Source: Myxococcota bacterium
GTDB taxonomy: Bacteria; Myxococcota_A; UBA9160; SZUA-336
DNA length: 42,270 nucleotides
Direction: 5' to 3'
Assembly (NCBI GenBank): GCA_035498015.1
Contig: DATKAO010000114.1
Span: forward strand, 1-42,270
This document shows, in pieces, positions 32,967 through 40,722 of the stretch. The first letter of the stretch is position 1, and each line of letters opens with the position of its first letter. A program made the position numbers and the translations under genes. The notes under the pieces are model-generated. The model had not been told where the DNA came from, did no database searches, and saw only the letters and a program-made list of their open reading frames with translations.

Positions 32967-33845
32967 ATGGGCGCCGCGCTGCGCAGCTTCGGTCCCGGAG
33001 ATGCGCTCGACATCGCGATCGTGGCGCTCCTGCTCTACGCGGGAATGAGCTGGCTGCGCCGCTCGCACGCGGCGCTCGCGGCGCTGGGTCTCTCGCTCTT
33101 GGGCACGGTGTATCTCGCGGCGCGCGCGCTCGGGCTGGGGCTCACGACCTGGCTGTTCCAGGGCTTCTTCGCGGTGCTCGCGCTCGCGCTGGTGGTGATC
33201 TTCCAGGAGGAGCTGCGGCGCGGCTTCGAAGCGCTGGCGGCGTTCGCGCTCGCGCCGCGCAGCGAGCGCCGGCCCCGGCTCGACACGCCGGACCTCTTGG
33301 CGCGGGCGCTCGCCGACCTGGCCGCCGCGCGCATCGGGGCGCTCGTGGTCGTGGCCGGCACGCACCCGCTCGAGCGCCACCTGCAGGGCGGTCACGAGCT
33401 CGGCGGGCGCCTCTCGACCGCGCTGCTCGCGAGCCTGTTCGATCCGCACTCACCGGGTCACGACGGCGCCGTGGTGGTCGAGGACCGCGACGTGAGCCGC
33501 TTCGGCTGCCACCTGCCGCTCACGCGCGGCCCGTCGGCGCTGCGCGGGCTGGGCACGAGGCACAGCGCAGCGCTGGGTCTCTCGGAGCGCACCGACGCGC
33601 TCTGTCTCGTGGTCTCCGAGGAGCGCGGCTCGGTCTCGGCGGCGCGCGACGGCGAGCTGCGCCAGATCGGCTCGGAGGACGAGCTGGCCAAGCTCGTGAG
33701 CGCCTTCTATCGCGAGCGCCGGGCGCTGGGCCGTGCGCGCCCGCGCCTGGGCGAGCTGGTGCGCGGGAGACACTGGGAGAAGGTCGCGGCGCTGGCGTTG
33801 GCGGTCGGGCTGTGGCTGCTGCGGCTCAGCGTGCGCGTCCACTGA
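32967..33845 (+). CDS. Membrane diadenylate cyclase (CdaA-like)
   Basis: A 292-residue c-di-AMP synthase. Three N-terminal membrane helices (about 14-27, 36-58, 63-79) lead into a DAC domain with DGA at 166-168 (GHDGAVVVEDRDVSRFGCHL) and RHSAALG at 198-204, where the family norm is RHRAA-x-G; the second Arg is Ser here. Unlike typical CdaA (~270 residues) it has a fourth hydrophobic helix at the C-terminus (RHWEKVAALALAVGLWLLRL) that resembles the first helix of YbbR/CdaR proteins. The ATG has GGGAGG 5 nt upstream. Its 3' end overlaps the TMTC-like gene by 20 nt. Confidence 0.87.
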   Translation: MGAALRSFGPGDALDIAIVALLLYAGMSWLRRSHAALAALGLSLLGTVYLAARALGLGLTTWLFQGFFAVLALALVVIFQEELRRGFEALAAFALAPRSERRPRLDTPDLLARALADLAAARIGALVVVAGTHPLERHLQGGHELGGRLSTALLASLFDPHSPGHDGAVVVEDRDVSRFGCHLPLTRGPSALRGLGTRHSAALGLSERTDALCLVVSEERGSVSAARDGELRQIGSEDELAKLVSAFYRERRALGRARPRLGELVRGRHWEKVAALALAVGLWLLRLSVRVH

Positions 33846-35667
33846 GTCGCAGCCGGAGCGGCTGGCCCGACTGGTAGCTCACGATGCGCGCGCCGAGCTT
33901 GAGCGCGAGCTGGGCGTCGCCGCGCGCTCGCGCGGCCGCGGCGGCCTGGCGCGCGGTCGCCACCGCTTCGTCCTGCCGGCCGGCCTCCATGAGCGCCATC
34001 GCGCGGATGTCGAGCACCTCGGGGGAGTCACAGGGCGTGGCGCGGCACACCTCCTCGCACAGCGCCACGGCCTGCGCGCCATCGCGCAGCGCGGGATCGG
34101 GCGCGACCGACAAGAGCCGCGCCAGGCGCAGCCGGGCCTCGCTGGCGGTGGTCGGGTCGTCGAAGGCCCGGCGGTAGGCGGCCTCGGCCTCCGCGAGCCG
34201 CTCCGCGTGCTCGAACGCGACCGCGAGGCCGAGCCTCCCGCCGGTGATGTCGGGCTGGATCGCCAGCGCGTGCTCGAGGTTCGCGATGCCCGCCTCGGTT
34301 TCTCCCAGCTCGGCCTGTACGCTGCCCAGGTTCGCGAGCGCCCGCGGATACGCGGGCTGGATGCGCACCGCGGCCTCCAGCGAGTCACGCGCGGCCTCGT
34401 ACTCGCCTTGCCCCGCCTGCGCGATCCCGAGCTCGGTGTGCGCGTACCAGTTCGAGCGGGTCACTTCGAGCGCATGGCTGAACAGCGAGACCATGTCGTG
34501 CCAGGTCGCGACTTGCACGCGGGTGAGAGCCACGAAGCTCAGCAGAACCGCGGCTGCCACTGCGCCGACCGCGACGCGCGCGCGCGGCGCGCGTGCGACC
34601 GCCTCCCCGGCCGCGAAGGCCAGCGCCAGCGAGAGACCCAGCGACGGCAGATACGTGTAGCGGTCGGCCGAGGCCTGCACGCCCACGCGCACGATCCCGA
34701 TCGTGGGCACGAGCGTGCCCACGAACCAGAGCCAGCCCACGATCAGCCACGGCCGGCGGCGCGCCTGTGCCAGCGCGAAAGCCGTGACTGCGAGCAACAA
34801 GAGCGCGCACGCGACCCAGACACGCGTCTCGGGCGCGCTCCGGAAGGGATACATCGCGGCCAGGTCCACCGGGACCAGGAAGCGCCGCAGATAGTCCACG
34901 TAGGCGATGTCCGCGTTCTCCAGCCGCAGCGCGAGCGACGGGCGCCGCACCAGCGCCTGTTGCGCGAACAGCGTGACCACGCTGGAAGCCAGGGCGAGCG
35001 CGAAGAATGGCGCCTTCTCGCGCGCGAGCGGCCCGAGCGCGCGCGCCGAGTGCCAGCGGCGCAGCGGCCAGAAGTCGAGCAGGAGCAGCAGGAACGGGAA
35101 GGTCACCGCGGTGGGCTTGGCGAGCAGCGAGGCTCCGCACAGCGCCACCGTGCCCCAGTAGCTCGCACGCCGCCCGCCCCGCGCCCAAGCGGCCCAGACC
35201 CAGAGCGCCGCCAGCGCGAAGCCCATGGACAGCACGTCCTTCCGCTCGGCGATCCAGGCCACCGACTCCACGCGCAACGGGTGGATCGCGAACAGCGCGG
35301 CGGCCAGCGCCGCACGCCAGGTCGTGCCGGTGAGCTCCGCCAGCGCCAGGAACGCGAGCACGGCGTTCAGCGCATGGATCGCCGCATTCACCACGTGCGG
35401 GCCCTCGGGAGTCAGTCCGAAGAGCGACACGTCGACCATGTGCGAGATCCAGGTCAGCGGATGCCAGTTGCCGGCGTGGAAGGTGGTGAAGGCCTGGAGC
35501 ACCGCGCTGGCGCGGAGTCCCCCGTTCACCAGCGGGTTCAGGGTGAAATACTCGTCGTCGTCGTAGTTCAAGAGCTCGAGCTGAGTCACGCCCGAGTAGC
35601 CCGCGACCACCAGAAGACACAGCCCCGCGGCGATCGCCGCGCGCCGGACTGGGGGTCGCGCGGGCAC
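33826..35667 (-). CDS. TMTC-like membrane glycosyltransferase with TPR repeats
   Basis: A 613-residue protein. The N-terminal ~400 residues hold about ten membrane helices with the GT-C-type acidic motif in the first lumenal/periplasmic loop (LLNYDDDEYFTLNP), then NWHPLTWISHMVDVSLFGLT and AIHPLRVESVAWIAERKDVL, the hallmark blocks of TMTC-like proteins. From about residue 410 there are TPR repeats (YAHTELGIAQAGQGEYEAAR; ALANLGSVQAELGETEAGIA). Animal TMTC1-4 are O-mannosyltransferases using dolichyl-phosphate-mannose. The GTG start is one base after the stop of the GT2 gene, so the two are coupled. Confidence 0.85.
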   Translation of the reverse strand: MPARPPVRRAAIAAGLCLLVVAGYSGVTQLELLNYDDDEYFTLNPLVNGGLRASAVLQAFTTFHAGNWHPLTWISHMVDVSLFGLTPEGPHVVNAAIHALNAVLAFLALAELTGTTWRAALAAALFAIHPLRVESVAWIAERKDVLSMGFALAALWVWAAWARGGRRASYWGTVALCGASLLAKPTAVTFPFLLLLLDFWPLRRWHSARALGPLAREKAPFFALALASSVVTLFAQQALVRRPSLALRLENADIAYVDYLRRFLVPVDLAAMYPFRSAPETRVWVACALLLLAVTAFALAQARRRPWLIVGWLWFVGTLVPTIGIVRVGVQASADRYTYLPSLGLSLALAFAAGEAVARAPRARVAVGAVAAAVLLSFVALTRVQVATWHDMVSLFSHALEVTRSNWYAHTELGIAQAGQGEYEAARDSLEAAVRIQPAYPRALANLGSVQAELGETEAGIANLEHALAIQPDITGGRLGLAVAFEHAERLAEAEAAYRRAFDDPTTASEARLRLARLLSVAPDPALRDGAQAVALCEEVCRATPCDSPEVLDIRAMALMEAGRQDEAVATARQAAAAARARGDAQLALKLGARIVSYQSGQPLRLRLSGRAR

Positions 35668-35668
35668 T

Positions 35669-36430
35669 CTAGCCGCGCTCCGGAATCCTTGGGAAGCGCG
35701 GCGACGCGCGCAGCCCCCAGCGCGCGAGGCGGAACTCGAGTCCCGTGCCCAGACACCCGAAGCCGTAGCGCACGCTGCGCTGGAAGTTGATCGACGACGC
35801 CTCGTCGAAGTAGGCCGTCGGGCAGGTCACCTCCGCGATCTCGTGCCCGGCCCAGAGGATCTGCGCGAGCATCTGGTTGTCGAACACGAAGTCGTCCGAG
35901 TTCGCCTCGAGCGGCAGCTCGCGCAACAGGCTGGCCTTGAACGCGCGGTAGCCCGTGTGGAACTCCGAGAGCTTCGAGCCGAGCAGCCAGTTCTCGACCA
36001 GCGTGAGTCCGCGGTTGGCGAAGTACTTCCAGATCGGCATGCCGCCGCGCAGCGCACCGCCACCCAGGACGCGCGAGCCCAGCACGCACGGGTACACGTC
36101 GCCGCCGACCAGCGCGACCATCGCCGGCAGCAGCCGCGGCGTGTACTGATAGTCGGGGTGGACCATGACCACCACGTCGGCGCCCAGCTCGAGCGCGGCG
36201 CGGTAGCAGGTCTTCTGGTTGCCGCCGTAGCCCCGGTTGCGCTCGTGCACGCGCACGACCGTGTTCGGGAGACTCGCGGCGATCTGCACGGTCTCGTCGG
36301 TGCTGGCGTCGTCGACCACGATCAGCTCGTCGACGATGCCCTGGGCCATCACTTCGTCGTAAGTGCGCTTCAGTGTCTTGGCCGCGTTGTACGCGGGCAT
36401 GACCACGACGACCTTGCGGTCCCGATACAT
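35669..36430 (-). CDS. GT2 glycosyltransferase, polyprenyl-phosphate-sugar synthase-like
   Basis: A 253-residue soluble family-2 glycosyltransferase of the DPM1/DPG-synthase type. VVVVMPAYNAAKTL starts the nucleotide-binding fold, VDDASTDETV binds the base and metal, and VHPDYQYTPRLLP replaces the usual D-x-D block. RNRGYGGNQKTCYRAALELG and KLSEFHTGYRAFK are family signatures. No membrane helices, as in soluble DPM synthases. It would make a polyprenyl-phosphate-linked sugar. The following gene, one base away, encodes a TMTC-like enzyme that uses such donors. A TATCAT box 6 nt before the ATG suggests leaderless transcription. Confidence 0.9.
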   Translation of the reverse strand: MYRDRKVVVVMPAYNAAKTLKRTYDEVMAQGIVDELIVVDDASTDETVQIAASLPNTVVRVHERNRGYGGNQKTCYRAALELGADVVVMVHPDYQYTPRLLPAMVALVGGDVYPCVLGSRVLGGGALRGGMPIWKYFANRGLTLVENWLLGSKLSEFHTGYRAFKASLLRELPLEANSDDFVFDNQMLAQILWAGHEIAEVTCPTAYFDEASSINFQRSVRYGFGCLGTGLEFRLARWGLRASPRFPRIPERG

Positions 36431-36436
36431 GCGCGC

Positions 36437-36442
36437 ATGATA
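36437..36442 (-). promoter_or_regulatory. Putative -10 box (TATCAT) of GT2 gene
   Basis: On the minus strand TATCAT is followed by GCGCGC and the ATG at 36430. The 45-nt divergent gap also serves the YhbY gene, which has a conventional GGGAG site instead. Confidence 0.4.
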
Positions 36443-36475
36443 CGTTCTGCGCGGCGGCGCGCCCGCGGGAGATGC

Positions 36476-36805
36476 ATGGACGAGCTCGAAGGCTTCCAAC
36501 GGCGACACCTGCGCGCGCTGGCTCACCCGCTGCGGCCGACCGTGATGGTGGGCAAGGAGGGCCTGTCGGATGCCGTGGTGCAGAAGACCGAGGCGGAGCT
36601 CGCTGCGCACGAGCTGATCAAGATCCGCTTCCTCGGCTGGAAGGACACCAAGCGCGCGCTGCTGGCCGAGCTGGCCGAGCGGACGCGGGCCGAGCTGGTG
36701 GGCGTGGTGGGTCACGTGGGCATCCTGTTCCGCCAGAACCGCGAGCCCGAGAAGCGCAGGATCCGCGTGCCCAACCGGCCCCGGGGCGCCGCGCGCAACG
36801 CGTGA
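36476..36805 (+). CDS. yhbY: YhbY-family RNA-binding protein (CRM domain)
   Basis: A 109-residue CRS1-YhbY (CRM) domain protein. GFQRRHLRALAHPLRPTVMV leads into the GKEG loop (VGKEGLSDAVV), followed by ELIKIRFLGWKDTKRALLAE and VVGHVGILFRQNREPEKRRI, the normal beta-alpha order of the family. It binds pre-50S ribosomal RNA in assembly. GGGAG 5 nt upstream sets the ATG. Its TGA is immediately followed by the -10-like box of the acyl-CoA synthetase gene. Confidence 0.9.
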   Translation: MDELEGFQRRHLRALAHPLRPTVMVGKEGLSDAVVQKTEAELAAHELIKIRFLGWKDTKRALLAELAERTRAELVGVVGHVGILFRQNREPEKRRIRVPNRPRGAARNA

Positions 36806-36811
36806 TAGTCT
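36806..36811 (+). promoter_or_regulatory. Putative -10 box (TAGTCT) of acyl-CoA synthetase gene
   Basis: TAGTCT starts the base after the yhbY stop and ends 7 nt before the ATG at 36819; no Shine-Dalgarno sequence is present. If real, the synthetase has its own promoter despite the 13-nt spacing to yhbY. Confidence 0.4.
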
Positions 36812-36818
36812 GCCGCGC

Positions 36819-38609
36819 ATGTTCGAACGGGCCGCTCAGCTCTGGCGCTTCGCGAAGTTCGGTCTGCCGGTCGCGCGCCTGCGCCCCGACGCGCCGCGCA
36901 CGCTGGGCGACGTCATCGAGGAGCAGGCGATCGCGCGCGCGGGCCGGCCCTTCATCCTGTTCGAAGACCGCAAGGTCACCTACGACGAGCTGAACCGCGA
37001 AGCCAACCGCGTGGCCCACTGGGCGCGCGCGCACGGGCTCGGGCGCGGTCACCGCGTGGCGCTGCTCATGCAGAATCGGCCCGAGTTCCTGGAGATCTGG
37101 GCGGGGCTCGCGAAGGCCGGAGTCACCACCGCGCTCATCAACACCAATCTCAGCGGCCGTGCGCTCGAGCACGCGCTCGCCACGGCCGACGCGAAGCACT
37201 GGATCGTGGGCGCCGAGTGTCTCGGCCTGTGCGACGGAATCGACACGGGCCGCTGGCAGCTGTGGGTCGCCACCGAGCCCGGGGCGCCGGTGCCGAAGCT
37301 GCCCGCGGGCGCGCTCGAGCTCGGCAGCGAGCTGGCCACGCGGCCGTCGGCGAACCTGCCGCCCGGCTCGCGCGACGAGTCACGCGCCGGCGACGACCTG
37401 TTCTACATCTACACCTCGGGCACCACCGGGCTGCCCAAGGCGGCGCGCTTCAGTCACCTGCGATTCATGACCGCCGGCACCGCGGCGCGGCTGGCCGGCT
37501 TCGGGCCCGAGTCGACCATGTACTGCGCGCTGCCGCTGTACCACACGGCGGGCGGCTGCATGGCGGTCGGCGCGGCGCTGCTCTCGGGCGGCGCGGTGGC
37601 GCTGCGGCGGCGCTTCAGCGCGCGCGAGTTCTGGCCCGACGTGCGCCGCTACCAGGCGACCTCGTTCCAGTACATCGGCGAGTTCTGCCGCTATCTCCTG
37701 AACCAGCCCGACGACGCGGCCGATGGCCAGCACGCGCTCGAGTTCTGCATCGGCAACGGCCTGCGGCCCGACATCTGGGAGTCATTCCGCGACCGCTTCC
37801 GCATCCCGCGCATCGTCGAGTTCTACGGCGCGACCGAGGGCAACGTGTCGCTGCTCAACCTCGACAACAAGAGCGGCTCGGTCGGCCGGATCCCCACGCG
37901 GCTGCTCATGGATGCGCGGCTCGTGCGCTACGACGTGGAGCGCGACGAGCACCCGCGCGACGCGCAGGGTCACCTGATCGAGTGCGGCGCAGACGAGGTC
38001 GGCGAGCTGATCGGCGCGCTGCCCAAGAGCAAGACCAGCACGCGCGGCCGCTTCGAGGGCTACACCTCGTCGGAGGCGACCGAGCGCAAGATCCTGCGCA
38101 ACGCGTTTGCCCCCGGTGACTCGTTCTTCCGCACCGGCGATCTCTTGCGGCAAGACACGCAGGGCTACTTCTACTTCGTCGACCGGATCGGAGACACCTT
38201 CCGCTGGAAGGGCGAGAACGTGTCGACGCAGGAGGTCGCCGAGGCGCTGGCGAGCTTCCCGGGGCTCGACATGGTGAACGTGTACGGCGTGGCGGTGCCG
38301 GGCGCCGACGGCCGCGCGGGCATGGCGGCCCTGATCGTCTCGGGCAAGGAAGACTTCGACCCGCGCGCCTTCTACGCGCACGCGGTGACTGCCCTGCCCG
38401 CCTACGCCGTGCCGGTGTTCGTGCGCCTGCAGCGCGAGGCGGAGGTGACCGGCACGTTCAAGCTGCGCAAGGTCGACTTGCAGCAGGAAGGCTACGACCC
38501 GGCCCGCGTGAGCGATCCGCTGTTCGTGCGCGACGACGGCGCGCGCACCTACGCGCCGCTCGACGCCGACGCCTTCGCGCGCATCAGCGCCGGCGAGATC
38601 CGGGTGTAA
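36819..38609 (+). CDS. Very-long-chain acyl-CoA synthetase (FATP/FadD6-like)
   Basis: A 596-residue adenylate-forming ligase. The AMP-binding P-loop is YIYTSGTTGLPKAARFSH at about 197-213; RIVEFYGATEGNVSLLNLDN is the second adenylation motif; FFRTGDLLRQDTQGYFYFVD, RIGDTFRWKGENVSTQEVAE and GTFKLRKVDL complete the set through the C-terminal catalytic Lys. The FYGATEGN/RWKGENVST wording is that of the FATP/very-long-chain group, which acts on long, branched or sterol-side-chain acids. It activates acids to acyl-CoA, probably coupled to uptake. It follows yhbY and precedes the rhomboid-like gene by 61 nt. Confidence 0.93.
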   Translation: MFERAAQLWRFAKFGLPVARLRPDAPRTLGDVIEEQAIARAGRPFILFEDRKVTYDELNREANRVAHWARAHGLGRGHRVALLMQNRPEFLEIWAGLAKAGVTTALINTNLSGRALEHALATADAKHWIVGAECLGLCDGIDTGRWQLWVATEPGAPVPKLPAGALELGSELATRPSANLPPGSRDESRAGDDLFYIYTSGTTGLPKAARFSHLRFMTAGTAARLAGFGPESTMYCALPLYHTAGGCMAVGAALLSGGAVALRRRFSAREFWPDVRRYQATSFQYIGEFCRYLLNQPDDAADGQHALEFCIGNGLRPDIWESFRDRFRIPRIVEFYGATEGNVSLLNLDNKSGSVGRIPTRLLMDARLVRYDVERDEHPRDAQGHLIECGADEVGELIGALPKSKTSTRGRFEGYTSSEATERKILRNAFAPGDSFFRTGDLLRQDTQGYFYFVDRIGDTFRWKGENVSTQEVAEALASFPGLDMVNVYGVAVPGADGRAGMAALIVSGKEDFDPRAFYAHAVTALPAYAVPVFVRLQREAEVTGTFKLRKVDLQQEGYDPARVSDPLFVRDDGARTYAPLDADAFARISAGEIRV

Positions 38610-38631
38610 CTCCGCTCCCCGTCTGCCGATA

Positions 38632-38663
38632 CTCCGTGGGCCGCGCTCGCGCGGCGACCGGAG
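38632..38663 (+). promoter_or_regulatory. Hairpin sequestering the ribosome binding site of the rhomboid-like gene
   Basis: An inner stem GCCGCGC-TC-GCGCGGC (38640-38655) is enclosed by an outer stem CTCCG (38632-38636) / CGGAG (38659-38663). The 3' outer arm contains the GGAG ribosome site (38660-38663), 7 nt before the ATG at 38671. Folding would hide the site. It might instead act as a terminator for the preceding gene, though it has no U-tract. Confidence 0.5.
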
Positions 38664-38670
38664 TGAGCCG

Positions 38671-40659
38671 ATGCTGGAGCCCAAGAGCGACGAAGCCGCG
38701 CGCGGCGAGCGCCTGCCCTGGGTCACGGCCGCGCTGGCGGCGCTCCTGCTCGCCGGCTTCGTGGGCGCGCGCGGCTGGGTCGGACTGACCGGGGACTCCA
38801 CGCCCGTCGAGCTCGACAGCGCGTTCGAGCTGTGGCTCAACCACCCGTATCTCGCGCTCGACCCGCAGCTGCTCGCCGAGCTGAAGCGCCGGCCCGACGG
38901 CGACTCTTACGCCGAGCGCATGGCGCGCGCGCGGGCCGAGGCCGGCTCCGCGCCCGAGGCCGCCCGTGCCGAGTCACAGGCCGAGCTCGACCTGGTGACC
39001 GCGCTCGCGCTGCGCGGCACCGACGCCGCGCCCGGGCCGAACCACCCCTTCCGCCGCCTGGGCTGGGTCCCGGCGTCTCCGCAGCTCTTCGCGCTCGGGA
39101 CCTACTGGACCCTGCACGCCGGCAGCGCGCACCTGCTCGGCGTGCTGCTGCTCCTTTGGCTGGCAGGCCCGGCGCTCGAGCGCGCCTTCGGGCGCGGCGG
39201 GTTCGCGGCGCTGTGCCTCCTGGGCGTGCTCGCCGCGGCCCTGGCGTATCTCGTCTCGAGCGGCGGCGCGCGCGCACCGCTGGTCGGCGCCGCGGGCATC
39301 GCGGCGGCGCTGGCCGGCGCGTGCGGCGTGCGCAACGGCCGCGACACGGTGCGCATCGCCGGGCTCGGCGTCGGCGTGCCGGGCTGGGCCGCGCCCGCGC
39401 TCTGGGTCGCAGTCAGCGGGCTCTTCCACTTCGCGCTCGCGGGCGACGCGGTCGCGCTGGGCGAGTCACTCGTGCCGAGCCTCGCCTCGTTGGCCGCCGG
39501 TGCGGGCTTCGCCGCCGCCGCGCGCTCGCTTCGGCTCGAGGAGCGCCGGGCAGCGCGGCGCGCCGAGGCGCGGGCAGCCGCCCAGCTCGACCCGCGCACA
39601 CGGCGCGCCCAGGCCGCGCTGGACCGCGGCTCCCACGACCAGGCCATCTCACTCGCCACGGAGCTGCTGCGCGAGCGCCCCGACGACGCCGGCGCTCTCG
39701 CCGTGGTGTGGTCCGCGCACCAGGCCTCGGGCCGCGAGACACAGGGGCTGCCTGCGGCCAAGCGCCTGCTCGAGATCTACGCGCGCCACGGTGCGCTCGC
39801 GCCCGCGGCGCGCGTCTGGGACGAGCTGGTGCGCGCCGCGCCCGAGGCACGTGCCGAGACGACGGTGCTCTTGCGCATCGTGCCCGAGCTCGTGGTGCAG
39901 GCGCGGCGCGAGGCCGCGATCGCCGCGCTGCGCTGCGTGGTGACTCCCGACGGCCGCGCTCCATTGTCGGTCGGTCAGGCGGTACGCGCCGCGGAGCTCG
40001 CCGCCGAGCTCGACACCGCGTCGGCCCTGGCCGCCGCGCGCGTGGCGCTGGCCAGCACGGAGCTCGCCGACGAGAAGCGCGAGCGGCTCGCGAAGCTCGT
40101 GCAAGAGTTCGAGCGCAAGCTCGAGACCGCGCCACCGGCAGAGCCCCCCCCGCCGCCCGAGCCGGTGCGCGTGGAGCTCGCCCTGGACGACAACCAGCGC
40201 ACCGTCGTGTACACGCCTCCGCCCGAGAACACCGGCCCCAGCGCCGTGAAGGTGACTCTCGCCGTGCCGCTCGAGCTCGATCCCGACGGCGTGCGCATGC
40301 GCGTGGACGGCGCCGAGCCATCGCTGCTCACCTGGGAGCGCATCCAGGCCGTGGGCGTCGGGCTCGTGTCCGGCCTGGGCGCCAAGCCGGTGGTCGTGAT
40401 CGACCTGGCGCTGAACTGGGCCGACTGCCGCGGCGGCGCGCTCGAGGTGCTGCGCCTGCGGAGTGACTCGTTCCGCGCGCGCGCGCTGATCGGCGGCGAC
40501 GGCAGCGCGCTCGAGGCGCTGCGCGCGCTGCTCGCCCAGCTCCTGGCGCGCAGCGGCGCCGTGCCGCTGCCCGACGCGGGCGCGGCGCGTGGCCTGCCCT
40601 TCCGCGAGTTTCCCGATCCGTCGTGTTACGAGCGCGACGTGCTGCTCCACGCGGGCTAG
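38671..40659 (+). CDS. Pseudo-rhomboid membrane protein with helical-repeat and C-terminal domains
   Basis: A 662-residue protein. Residues ~15-285 form a rhomboid-like bundle: a first helix (LPWVTAALAALLLAGFVGAR), a large loop 1, then YWTLHAGSAHLLGVLLLLWL, GPALERAFGRGGFAALCLLG and APLVGAAGIAAALAGACG. In true rhomboids the last block is G-x-S-G; here it is G206-A-A-G209, so the catalytic Ser is Ala, and no clear partner His is seen in the last helix. Residues ~300-460 are TPR-like (TRRAQAALDRGSHDQAISLA). A Pro-rich linker (PPAEPPPPPEP) leads to a ~150-residue C-terminal domain I do not recognise. It probably lacks protease activity. Confidence 0.75.
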   Translation: MLEPKSDEAARGERLPWVTAALAALLLAGFVGARGWVGLTGDSTPVELDSAFELWLNHPYLALDPQLLAELKRRPDGDSYAERMARARAEAGSAPEAARAESQAELDLVTALALRGTDAAPGPNHPFRRLGWVPASPQLFALGTYWTLHAGSAHLLGVLLLLWLAGPALERAFGRGGFAALCLLGVLAAALAYLVSSGGARAPLVGAAGIAAALAGACGVRNGRDTVRIAGLGVGVPGWAAPALWVAVSGLFHFALAGDAVALGESLVPSLASLAAGAGFAAAARSLRLEERRAARRAEARAAAQLDPRTRRAQAALDRGSHDQAISLATELLRERPDDAGALAVVWSAHQASGRETQGLPAAKRLLEIYARHGALAPAARVWDELVRAAPEARAETTVLLRIVPELVVQARREAAIAALRCVVTPDGRAPLSVGQAVRAAELAAELDTASALAAARVALASTELADEKRERLAKLVQEFERKLETAPPAEPPPPPEPVRVELALDDNQRTVVYTPPPENTGPSAVKVTLAVPLELDPDGVRMRVDGAEPSLLTWERIQAVGVGLVSGLGAKPVVVIDLALNWADCRGGALEVLRLRSDSFRARALIGGDGSALEALRALLAQLLARSGAVPLPDAGAARGLPFREFPDPSCYERDVLLHAG

Positions 40660-40722
40660 CAAGCGTCAAGTCCAAGTCCGCGCCCGCCGATCGGTCGAGG
40701 GCTCGCACACAGGGGGGCAACG

